Shown here: piece after piece, positions 27,401 to 39,400 of the stretch
How positions within the stretch are numbered: position 1 is the stretch's first letter
Layout: every line of letters begins with the position of its first letter
NCBI GenBank assembly: GCA_026261815.1
Contig: JAMPIT010000354.1
Coordinates: 620,001-684,000 of the forward strand
Direction: 5' to 3'
Length of the DNA: 64,000 nucleotides
Source of the DNA: Monarcha castaneiventris obscurior
Taxonomy: Eukaryota; Chordata; Aves; Passeriformes; Monarchidae
Translations under genes and position numbers: made by a program
The notes under the pieces: generated by a model
Told to the model about the DNA's origin: nothing
Databases searched by the model: none
The model's input: the letters and a program-made list of their open reading frames with translations, nothing else

Positions 27401-30400
27401 AGGAGGAGGGTTTGACATCTGGGACAGGTTTTCGGTTCTATGGCATCCCTTCTCTCCTGAGCTCCTTGGTGGGGCACGCCTGGCTCATAGGCTGGACCCC
27501 GGCCTGATCCACAGCCTGGGTCCCAGCCTGATCCACAGCCTGGGTCCCAGCCTGATCCATAGTGTGGATCCCAGCCTGACCCATAGCCTGTTCCCAGCCT
27601 GATCCACAGCCTGGGTCCTGCATGATCCACAGCCTTGTCCTCAGCGTGTTTCCAGCCTTGTTCCCAGCTCGGGGGGTTGCATTGCCACTGCTTTGCTCTT
27701 TTATTTTTCTTTTTCCTAACATAACTGTCTCGAGGTGAGAGATTTTTCCCAGTGAATTAATTATTGCAGGAATGTAAGGTTCTGGTGTGTAGGGTTTCGG
27801 ATGGTCGGGGCAAACGGAGACAGGAGATCTCTAGTGCTGGTCTTAGAGCATGAGATTTATTGATGAGAGCGTGGGTGTAAGGGACCTGCTGGGAGCTGCC
27901 AGACGCAGCTCGAAGCAGGTCAGAGAAGCAGTGAAGAGATGCAGGGGTGCAGAAGTGGTGTAGAAAGAAAAGGAGCAAGAGGGCAAGAGCAAGAGTGTAA
28001 GAGCAAGAGCAAGAGCAAGAGCTCCCGTTTGCAGCACAATAAATCATCTTTTGTGCTGAATATTCTAATTTCCATTAACCAATCTAGAACAAGCTAACAA
28101 ATCTTATAACACTAACATACAGCCTATAAGAATCATTGCATTACCATATGGCGTTACATTTTAAACTCTAAAACTACGTTTTGGACCCTCTGCCAGGCTG
28201 GCAGGGTCTGCTCTGACCCTTGGACCTTTTTGCAAGCAGAGGGTATTGTTTAATCACAGGGGATTATTTTCAGCCGGCCACACCATTGTTTGGAGCCGAC
28301 CACACTCCAATTGTTCAGTAACTGTGGTTGGGTAACTCAAAGCTTGTATTCATTTCAATCTCGCTTATAGTTTTCATATTCTCAGCATCTTTTGCCAGGC
28401 AGTCACATCTATGAGACTTTTCTATTTCCTGTTCTCCAACACAGGAACATTTTCCTGATGAGAACAGGGAAGAGAATCCAGCATGCAGCATTGATGTCCC
28501 ATGTGAGAGTAGGAATGCTTTTGCCAGCACGTGCTAAATCTTCTCCTGGGAACCTGTAAGGGGGGTTTATAATCCTGTTTATTTATCAGTGAGATCCCTG
28601 TAACCCCCGGGGATGGTCCTCCCTGCTCAGGCACAGTGTGCATCTCCACTTTGCCCTTCTTCCACAGCGTATTCCCAAGGCTGATTTGGTGAATGAACGC
28701 AGCGCTGGGATGTGTTTCCATTCAGGCTCTTTGAGGCTGTTCCGAGCCTCCTGCGGTGCCGCCACTCCCAGGAAAAGGGTGATTGTGAGGCCGTTTAAGT
28801 GTAACTGAGAACTGAGAGTGTCTGAAGCATTGAGATTGATGCCTGCCTTGGCTGGGGGCTTTGAAGTGCGAAGTGGCTGAGCTCGCTGAGTGCTTGTTTT
28901 ATTTAGGACACGGCTGCGGGTTCCATTCCAGGGAAAACGTCTATTACAGCTCTTATTATGTCCATAAATCTTATGCAGAAAATTCATTGTTGCATTTTGC
29001 AAACGCCTGTTCCCCTAATCAGCATTTCCTGGGCTGGTAAATCTTACAGAGCTCGGGCTGATCCCGGTACTTCGGGTTTGATTTGTAGATGTCTTAGTTC
29101 CAGTCTGCATCTCTCTTCAGTGGGAAAAGGAGTTTGGGGAGTGAGGATGGGAGGAATGGCTGGCCTGCAAGTACAGGCAGTGTTTGCACAGATTGGAGCA
29201 GTCAAAGCTCTGCTGCTGGGGCAAGTGACAGAGTTTGGTAGAAATGGCTCCCAAAGTGATGCACAAGAAAAAATTACTTGCAGAATTTTTAAATCAAGGT
29301 TTTCTGACAAAACAATTGGTTGCAGGTGGCTTCTTATGCAGAATGTGAACAAACCAAAGCTTTCCTTCCTCACAAACAAACCTCAAACCAAAACAAACAA
29401 AACCCAACCAAACAAATAAAAATTACAATTAGATACTGAAGGTGTGAATAATGGAACAGACAAATCTGCAGGAGGCTGATGCTGAGTTTGTCCCCTTGCA
29501 TCAGTTCAGTGCTGATGAATTGAGCTCCTCCCAATATTATTTTTCAGCATCTCACAAAATCATGCCTCTTCTTTAGTCATTTTTCTTGTATTTTGAGGAT
29601 TATGATTCCTACAGAGAATGTCTTGAGACTCTTCCATCTGTACTCAGTTTCATTACAATTTAGTTCATAATTTTTTCTAAAACCAGTTGAACTTTGGCCT
29701 TCTCGAGCACCTTGGTGGCAAGTTCACATTTGTAAATTGTACCTTTTAATTCCAGGTACAAGATGATCTCTGAATTCACTTGGCCCAACCACGACCTCCC
29801 CTCAGACAAGGACGCTGTGAGGAAGCTCATCGAGTGCCACGGCTTCCAGCACGACGTGGCCTACGGCAAGACCAAGCTCTTCATCCGCACGCCACGGACT
29901 CTGTTCACCCTGGAGGAGCTGCACGCCAAGATGCTCGTCAGGATCGTCCTGTTCCTGCAGAAGGTAAAGCTTCCACCACCTCAGAAACTCAGCTCAAGTT
30001 CCTTAAACCACCTTTGCTCTCCTTTCTGGCTCTGTTGCTGCACAGGTTCCAGACTGCTGCAGTTTGGTCACTACTAGATATTTTCAGAGCTCTTTCCATA
30101 GTGCTCTCTGTAGCCTTGGTGTGGTGGGAGCTTGCTGTGAGCTGTAGCACCTAAGAGGTTGTTCATCACTGTTTAAAAACTTGCTCTATTCTCAGTGGAA
30201 AGAGCATGCCTGGGAGCTTGAGGGACTTCTATGGCTGAAATGTTGAATCACAGAACTCCAGGCTGGTTTGGATCAGGAGGGACCTTAAAGACCAGTCCCA
30301 CCAGGCCCTGGCACAGGAAGCCACAGAGAAGCTGTGACTGCCCCTGGATCCCTGGAAGTGTCCAAGGCCAGGCTGGACAGGGCCTGGAGTAGCCTGGGAC

Positions 30401-33400
30401 AGTGGGAGGTGTCCCTGCCCATGGCAGGGGTGGCACTGGGTGGGCTTTCAGGTTCCTTTTAACACAAACCATCCCCTGACACTCTGGTGTTAGTCCTTGC
30501 TGAAAACGGTGTCTGTACGAGAGAGATCCGTCTGGCAAAGAGCAGAAATGGTGGGGCTGACTTTGCCCTGGCAGGCAGAGTTGATTAGTTCAAGACTTTT
30601 AGAAATTATTTTCTTAAAATGCGTATCTTCTGTGAAATTCTTGGAACCTGGGAAAGAACAGAACCTCTGAACCCATTCCTGTCCCTCACAAATAGAAACT
30701 GCTGACAGATGGGTGTAAAAACTTGACAGGGCAAAAGCTCTGCAGGGAGCACAGGTTTGCACAGTCTCTCCAGACCTGATGGACAGAATGGGGAAGATCC
30801 TGAAGGAGAAGTTCCCCCTGGAAGCTGAGTTCTGTGGAGCACTCACATTTGTGGTGTCTGCAATGCACTGGATGTGATTCCCTTCCTGGAAAGCCAACCA
30901 GTTTGGCCAGTGTGGTAGCAGAAAGCATCGAGTCCAGGGTTGGTCCCTTGGTCTTTGTTGTGCTGAATGCTTTGTGTTTAGTAGGGAATTCTGCACCTTT
31001 TGTGTGCAGTGAGTTTTTCCAGAAAGGCCAAGCTCAGGCTGTGGAGGATGCAGGCCCTGCCTGTCTCTGAGCTTTGTGCTTCAGCGTTTTCTTCCCTGTT
31101 CCTGAGCATATCCTGCTGCTGAGCGTCCTTGGACTGCTCAACATCTTCTCCCACCTTCCTTCCCTGGAAGGGGCAGCACTTTTCCAGAAGCTCCATCTGG
31201 CTTATTCTCCTGGGGTGGCCTGGGGCTGATCTGTGGGGCCCCCCACACCCCCGGGAGGTGTTCCTGGATCCTCAGCTGTGCTTCCCCTGTACTCACCAGG
31301 GTTCCTGGGGAGGAATTTCTTGCCTGGAGCCACTTAGGTGCTTTCAGGGAGGTCACAGCTCTAACCCAGAGTCTCTTTCTTCCCAAAGAATGGGGTGAGC
31401 TAATGAGCTCCTTGTGGAATAAAGCTGCAGGGGGGACTGCTTGCTCCCAGGTGACTCCAGCTTTCCTATTTCCTATTAAACCAGGGAGGAATTGAGGGAT
31501 GACCTTTTTGGAAATTGCAGGGTGCAGCTACTGGAGAATAATTCCAGAGCCCTGGGCTGTGTTGCTGTGGGAGCAGATCATGGCTCAGTGAGCTCCAAGC
31601 TCCTCCTTCAGATAAATCCAGTGAGAGGCACAATTTTAACAGCAACTTGTCAGTTTTGTGAGTTTGCTGCCAGCTCCAGAATTGCACAGTCTGGGCTGGG
31701 ATCTGGGCTGGGCTCAGCATCAAAGAGAGCAGGGCAAAGGATTTTTTTGCCCCTGGAAGGTAAATACCTGCTTAGGAGTAATGGATCAACTCCCTGCATG
31801 AAGGGTTTTGCTGCTGTGGTTTTGTGTGGCATCAGATGTGGAATAACTGTAGTGCTTCTGGGGGTTTCCTTGCTGCCACAGTGAGCAAAAGTGATAGAAA
31901 TTAAAATGCTGGTGCATGTTGTCCTGTGCCTTCACAAACCTCTCTGCCCTGTGTTCTGCTCTCTTTGGGGTGGAGAGGGGCCAACTTGAGTCTATCTGAG
32001 GACTGAAGTAGAACATGGAGGCATCTTTTTGTTATTTTTCTGTGAGAAATCTCCAGGGAGGTTCTAACTTACCTCATAAAGGAATTGTGGGGAAAACACA
32101 AACTCCTTCTCCAGTGCTTAAGGTACTGAGGACTCTGGAGAAATCTGGATATCCTCCTGGAGCTCCTTTCCTGTAGCTGAACCCTCTCTGCTTGCGCTTA
32201 CTGGATGTTCTTCAACCAGGCTCTCAAATGCTGGCAAGGGGATGCAGAGAAGCTTTTCAGGGTCCTGGAACTTGCAGCTAAGCCAAGAAACACTCAATGA
32301 ATCATTAAATGCTTGTTAAACAGCCCATCAGCTAAAGAGAGGTGTTGAGCTGATATCTGTAGGTATGGATTAGAGACCTTGTGCAGTGTTAAATCTACCT
32401 GATCTGAGTTTGTCTCCAGTTTCAGTGTTTCTCTTGTTTCCTGTTAACTCTGCTCCCAGCCCTGTCTGGCATCCCTCCCGTGCTCTGCTGCCGGCAGATG
32501 GGGCCGGTGGAGTCAGGCAGTGCTGGAAAAGGAACAGTCAACAATCAAAAATCAGACCAGAGGAGGGATCTGATGAGGCCTTCTCTGGGCTCTGAAAGCA
32601 TCAAGGCAATTTTGCCTTTCATTTCTGTTCTCAACTTGTTTTCAATTGTTCATTAACAACTCACAGGGAAATTTAATTCTTGGTCTTTTTTCCTTCTGTA
32701 GTTTCACCTGTGATCATCAAAGGCTGAGGGAGGCAAACTGTGAGCACATCTAGAAGGACTTGATTTTCTTTTAAATAACTGAGCCTTCTGTTTCATTGGA
32801 GTTCCTTAAATTTGAATTTAGGAAGAGGGAAAGATGAGAGGAGATGAAATATGGTGTTGTGACAATGGGCACTTGTGTGACACAAGCTGAGGCAGATGTG
32901 AGGAGCAGCCTTAGAGCAGCTGATCCCAGCCTGGGGCCCAGGGGTGTTTTCCTCTGCACAGGAATGAGTGTAAGTGAAAGAATCCACATTTAGCAGCTCT
33001 GTTTCTAATGATGTGTGTTCTGTGGCTTATTGCTCTCCTGCAAATCACGAGGCTTTCCAGAAGGGATTCAGTAATTATCTGGAGAGCTTCATCATCCAGT
33101 GACCCCTAACCCTGCAAACAGAGCTGCTGCCTTTGTGTAATGGTGCTCACGAGTTTGGTTAAATTGAATTAAAACTGACTTCTAGTTTAAATAGTTAATT
33201 TTACTTTCTTTTGTTCTGCATCTCCTGGATGTCTTCACCTTTAGATTTATCTTCCACACTCCTTTTTTTTCCATGGTAAAATGTCAGTGAGATTCCAGGC
33301 TGTAATTTTCCTTCTGCCCCAACGCAGTCAGTGAGCAGATGTGATGTGATTTAACCGTGGCAACTTGCTGGCTCCAGGAGAATTCAGCAAGTGAGAGCTG

Positions 33401-36400
33401 TGTCCAGTGTCACAAACCCCATATGGCAGCGGGGATGTCACACCAAAGGGTCACTTCAGAAGCCCCAGCTGAGATTGCTTCATGTGGTGCTTTAGGGTTT
33501 ATTTGCTGTACCTGCGCTCCTGCCAGCTCTAGGATTGTCACCCTGAACGCAAATGGAGCAGCTCTAATGTTAATCATGCAAATAAAAAATAAAAAAAACC
33601 CGCTGCCATGAAGCTCTGCTGCTTTTCCTGCCCTTGGAAAGGCTCCCACAGGCTCATTAGCTGTGCAGAGCAGAGCTTTGTTCGGGGAAGAAAGCCCGGG
33701 CAGCCGGCACGTGCGGGCTGTGCAGATGATGGCTCCTGTCACTATAATTTACTGCACTATTTCGGTGTCATTTTATCAGGCCGGCACAGCTGCGTATGGA
33801 AATCGCTCCCGAAATCTTCCTGCCTGGCACGGAGGCATCAGGAATGTCCTTGAGTGCAGCCCGGCCCCTCCTGGGACACAGCCCGGCAGCGGGGGGAGCC
33901 CGGGGGGCAGCGGGGCTGGGAGGGGCAGTGCCGGCCCTGGGACGTGCCCTGGGCATCCCAAGGTGTCCCTGGGCATCCCAGCGTGTCCTGCAGCCCGGAT
34001 GGGCTCTGCAGAGGCTCGGGAGCTGCCATCACCATGGCAACGTTCCCCAACCCGCGGGGACAGCAGCACAGAGCCAAGGCTGACGTGGCATCATTTCATG
34101 TCATCATTCCGTGTTTCACCTTCCCGCTCCAGCCCCATGAGCCCTGGCAGCTCGGGACACCTCGGGAAGCCTCAGCCACACAGGGAAGCTTCTCCATGGA
34201 CACAGGAGGTGTTTCCTGTCGGGTTATGGAGGGGCAGGAGCAATCCAGTGGGGGCTTGGGCCAGTGACCCAGATAGAAGGGATGCAGTGGATTTATTTGC
34301 CTCTGGACTCCAGACGTTTTGCATCCCGAGGGAATGTTTGTGAATGCCGACTATCAGCGGGAACAGGTCTATAATGACATGCAGATTTCTATCGTGAACC
34401 CAGGCTTTGATCTGGAGAGGCTCTGGCAGGGAGGAGCTGTGCCAGGAGATGCTGTGGCTCCTTCCCGAGGAGCAGAGGGTGGGAGCTGCCAGGACCAGGA
34501 GGGAAGGAGGAAGAGCTGGCTCTGTCTCCTGCACTAACACTGATCGCAGGTTTTAGGCTGCTGCAGCTGCTCTCATGGAAGATGGAAGGTCCATGGACAA
34601 CATGGTTGTGCCTCCAAGAGGGACAGGCAGGCAGTGCCTTGAGAGCAGCAGGGCCAGGGTGCGCCGTCTCTCCTGAACACTTCCTCAGTCCCACTGGATT
34701 CGGGATGATATGAGCTGGGAATGGGTTTTTCCATTCAACAACACCCCCTGGATTTCTCTTTTCCATGACCTTGCCAGACATGTCCCACCAGGTTTTAGGT
34801 TTTGCAGCTGCCTTTGGCAAGCTCAGCTGGGCACTGCAGGGAGGGACCTGGCTGTGTTTGGGTTGCTGCAGGCACCAGCTTCACGTAGCACCCTCAGTCC
34901 TGCACCAGCACCGCAGGATTTCACTCAAGACTGGAGGCTGTGAAGGGGAGAGAAGCTGGAGAGGGACTTCCAGCTTCACTTCCACTGTGATGCTGGAAAG
35001 GGACTTTTTGCAAGAGCAGGGAGTGACAGGACAAGAGAGAATGGCTTTGAGCTGAAAGAGTAGAATTATATTGGACATTAGGAAGAAATTCTGCCCTGTG
35101 AGGCACAGGTTGCACAGAACAGCTGTGGCTGCCCCTGGATCCCTGCAAGTGTCCAAGGCCAGGCTGGATGGGGCTTGGAGCCACCTGGGATAGTGGAAGG
35201 TCCCTGCCCATGGCAGGGGGTGGCACTGGGTGGCCTTTTGTGTCCCTTCTAACCCAAACCATTCTGTGATTCCATGACTCTGTGGACATCTGTGACATCC
35301 CTTCTCAGTCCTCTCTTCCCATGAGAAGTGTCCCAGGTAATTTAGTTTCTCCAGGTTTGGAGGTTGTTCTGTGCTTCTGGCTGTCCCTGCAGCCTTTACC
35401 AGCACCAAACACTGAAGCTGAGGAAAGGGCCTGTAGTTCAGTACCTTCAACATGAAAAACTCTACCTTGAATTTTCATGGGATGAGAGAATGTTCCTGCC
35501 TCCCTTTGATGGCAGCAGCTTTGCTCTGGTGACTGGAAACTTCTCTGCTTGCCCAACACAGGAGCCTTGGCAGTTCCCATAATCTGTTGATATAAAGTTG
35601 GCTCCTCCTTCCCCACCGCATTTTCCTTCCCTGGAAGGGGAGGTGGTCACAACCCCAAGGGTGCCAGAGCTCCAGGAGGGTTTCGACAGCACTCTCAGGC
35701 ACAGGGCAGGATTGTCGGGGTGTCTGTGCAGGGTTGGATGATCCTTGTGGACTCCTTCAGGAGATTCTGTGATTCCTGGTGCTGCAGAGGCAGGAAATTC
35801 TGCAGGGTGCAGCCAGGATTAACGGGGTGTCCTGTCAGGCCCATGGGACACCACAAAGGGCACCCATGGATCAGCAGCTCCACATGGCGGGGGTAGTTGG
35901 GAGCTTTCCCAGGGCTGGGAATCTCATCCCTGTCCCAGAGCACGGGGGAGGGTTTGCTGCAGCTGTGGCTGAGCTGCAGAAGGAGCTGCAGGAGGAAGCC
36001 AGAGCTGAGATGTGGCTGCATCCCACACCTGGGATCTGCTGAAGCACGGCTCCTTTGGTGATTTTTGTGTTCATTATTGGACACACTCTTGTTAGTGCCA
36101 GCTAATTAATCTCAGAGTGGGACCCTTCTCTCTTCCCAGCCTCTGGAATATTGTTGCTGTTAAGCGAAGCAATAGAATGAACGTTGTTCAGCTGACTCAT
36201 GTGAAAAGAGAAAACAGCTCTCAGCAAATGCAGCAGCTCTTCCCCCTCGCTGCTCTCTGAGGTGATCTGGGAGAACGGGGAGCCTTTGATTTAAACTGTT
36301 TGCCTCAAACCTTTGTGGGATCCGCATTCACTCAAACTGGGAAAAGGCAGCTCACAAACTGGGGCTGTGAGCGGCGTCTGAGCCACTCCATCACAGCCCT

Positions 36401-39400
36401 GCTCTCTGAGGAAGTGACCCTTTGGAGCAGTCGGGGATGGGATCACTGAGGCCCTGTGGCTGCTGCGTGTGCGGCTCCTCTGCGCTGGCGCGTAAATATT
36501 TAATAAACCTGCCCATGTGAGAGCCTCCAGAGCTGAGCAGGGAGCTTGGCGCCTGCGTGAATGATGGGGTTTGTGTGATTCTCTCCAGTTGGGCTGCCTG
36601 GAGGGCAAACCATGGGCTGGGGTACATGGAATATTGAACATGGAGCAGTCGGGGCTGGGTCAAAGATGGGAAGAGGTGTTTGTTGTGCAGCTGGAATGGA
36701 GGAGTTTTCCAAGGTTTGTTTCCTTGCAGAACTGCTCCAAAATACAACTCTGGGGTTTTATTTAGACAAGCTGGGCTTGTTTGCTGAATCCTGGGCATTT
36801 GTTTGCTCACTCATGTGCTGGAATTGGGAGCTGTGTAGGGATTGCAGCATCTAGGTCACATCTAGATTATCCCTTTTTCCATGGAAGATGCACAGGCGAG
36901 GCGATCCCTGCATCCTGGGTCCACCCTGGCTGCTCTGCTGGCTTTCCCTGTGCTCTGCAGGGCCCATTTCATTGTTTTCCTTTCCTTCTTCCTTTTTTTC
37001 CCCTTTTTTCAATGGCACATTCAGAGCGTGGAACAGCCTGCAGCCTGCAGACAAGGCTGTAATGCATATATTGGTGTGGAGGATTTATGTTCTGCTGAGG
37101 TGATGGTTGTGGCCTGAGTGAGGTTTCTTTAATCTTAGAAACCCTGCTAGAAGCTCACAGAGGTTTTTAAGCTGATTCTAAAGGTGTGTTCAGATCTCCC
37201 CTGCCATTCATCTGAATTTTAATTTACTAAATTTTAATCAAAAAACACGTGAATTAAACATTTTTTAGAAAAAAAAATAAATCAGCGCTTCCCCTAAGCT
37301 GGGATGTCTCCTGCTTTGGGTGGATGCTGTTTGTGCAAGTCCCTGGTTTAGAAGCTGCCAAAGCAGCTGCTGCGCTGGGAGTAGTGGGATCACCCCTGGG
37401 ATCAGTGCTGGGATCACTGAACTCCTGGGGCTGTACAGGAGGAGATCCCTTGGTCTGGAGCTTTTCATGTCCCCAGGGGTCACTTCCACCTCTAGCATGG
37501 CCTTAACTGAGGGAATAAAAGGGACTGGAGGAAAGCCCCTGGATCCCTGGAAGTATCCAAAGCCAGGCTGGGCGGGGCCTGGGTTTGTGGAAGGTGTCCC
37601 TGCCATGGCAGGGGTGGCACTGGGTGGGCTTTAATCCCTTCCAGCTGGGGTTTGGGATTCCATGGTTGATGTTTCTATAAATATCCCATTTTAAAGGCTG
37701 TGGAATTGGTAGAGGTCTCTGGAGAGACAGCAAGGAACAGCAAGGAACAGCAAGGAACTCCCTCACTGGGAGCAGCTGTAGAAATAAATATTCTCTGTAA
37801 TGTTCAGGAGTTTCAGATGCGTTCAGACTTTATTTTTCTAACCTTTTCCTTTCTCTCTATCCCTCTCTTAGCCCTTTAGTCCTGACTTTACTTGCCCTCT
37901 TTTCCTCCCTTGAATTTTAGGAGGACAAAGCATAGAGAAGGCAAAGGTATTGAAAGAGGTGAGGGGAGACCATGGGTGGGGGCTGGATGGGGGAATGTTG
38001 TTTGGTTTGTTGCTTGGTTTATGGTGCTGTTTGGGGGGTGGTTTAAGCCAAAAACCTCCTTTTGTTTCCATTTTTAACACAATCACCGTTATGTCTCTGC
38101 TCTTATGTCCATGATTTGCTCATGGGCCCTTCCCTGCCTGCTCACATGGAGGAATCTACACGTGCTGCTGGTTATTCCCCTCCTCTGCCGTGTCTCCTCG
38201 GGCTCTCCGGGTAGGGGCAATCCATTCTGTGTCCTGTCCCTCTGCTCCTGCTCATCCCTGGGCTGTGCTCTGATCCATGGCACAATCGACTGCCTTGGAG
38301 TCTGCTCCAGAGGGGTCGCTTGGAAAACTGTCACCAAACGGGTTTCTGAGGAGCCATCGAATCCTCCGCCCCCTCCCTCGTGCCCCACACACGTCTCCAC
38401 CTCCTCATCCCTCTGTAATGCTGCCAGACCCCCCTGGTGTCCTCTGCCTGTGGTGCTTGGCTGGCAGTCGGTGGCTCTGTGTCTGTGGTTGGGATTTGGG
38501 ATCTGGGGAGGCAGATGGCTCTGGAGCTGGAGCTGAAGCCGTTCCAGCAATGTCACTCTGATTTCAGGCTCCTTCTGCCCTGCGGCTGATTTTTCCTGAA
38601 AGATACAGGGACTTTGCCTCTTGGAGGCTGCTGCTCCTCTGTCAGCTTGGGTGGGAGCTGGCTCAGGCTTCAGGAGCTGTCAGGGCAATCTCGGGAGGTC
38701 AGGCGGGGACAGGGTGATCTTCAGTCTCATTCCCATGAGAAATCAGCTTAACCAGCGGGGAAAGCTACAGAAGGGGGAAAGGGAAGTATGGATTTATTCT
38801 TGCCTGTGGGAGGGATGACACAGGGCTCTGCCATCCCAGGCTGCTTTACTCAGGCCGTAAAGATTCTCTAGATGCAAGTTCTGAAGCCCCCAGATGGCTT
38901 CTGAACCCCCCCAGATGGGGTTGAAGTGGGAATTAAGAGATGCCGCTGGCTGCCAGGTCTCAGAGGGGTGATCTTCTGGATCCCTTTGGAACTGGGCATG
39001 AAAATCCCTTGGATCTTACCTTGGGTGCAGAGGCCCAGAGGAGAGAAGCAGAACCCTGGATGCACAAATCCTTCTGTGGGGGTTTGGCCCTCCTTGGTCC
39101 CCAGCACACACCAGAGCAGGACCTTTGCAACAGGAGAATCTGTTAAAGGCCAGGTAAACTTCCCTCTGGGAATCTGATGTGTTTAATTTCATTGTACAGG
39201 GCTCGGTGTTCTTGAGTTATGAACTGGAGATGGGGGAGAATTGAAAAGGTGGATTGGGTAGAGCTCTCCCAATATTCACACCTGGGGAAGGTGTGAACAC
39301 TCCAGCATTCTGGAACTGCCTTTTCTGGAAATGCACTCGCACAGGTTGCCCGGAGAAGCTGTGGCTGCCCCTGGATCCCTGGAAGTGTCCAAGGCCAGGT

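Larger units (their letters stand above)
24774..29755 (+). other. MYO1D: MYO1D intron K-L, 5.0 kb
   Basis: Lacks recognisable CR1. Holds a TA-rich low-complexity patch near 26355-26425, a 24-bp VNTR at 27492-27656, the candidate LTR at 27788-28304, a motif-rich stretch at 28640-29090 and an A/C-rich run at 29375-29425. Confidence 0.8.

Noticed and set aside
27788..28304. Full endogenous retrovirus
   Set aside because: Only one LTR-like block is present; no second LTR and no gag, pol or env-like reading frames nearby.
33663..34343. 226-residue open frame on the plus strand
   Set aside because: It lies in the GC-rich patch where stops are rare, is Gly/Pro/Ser/Arg-rich without a recognisable domain, and has comparable frames on both strands.
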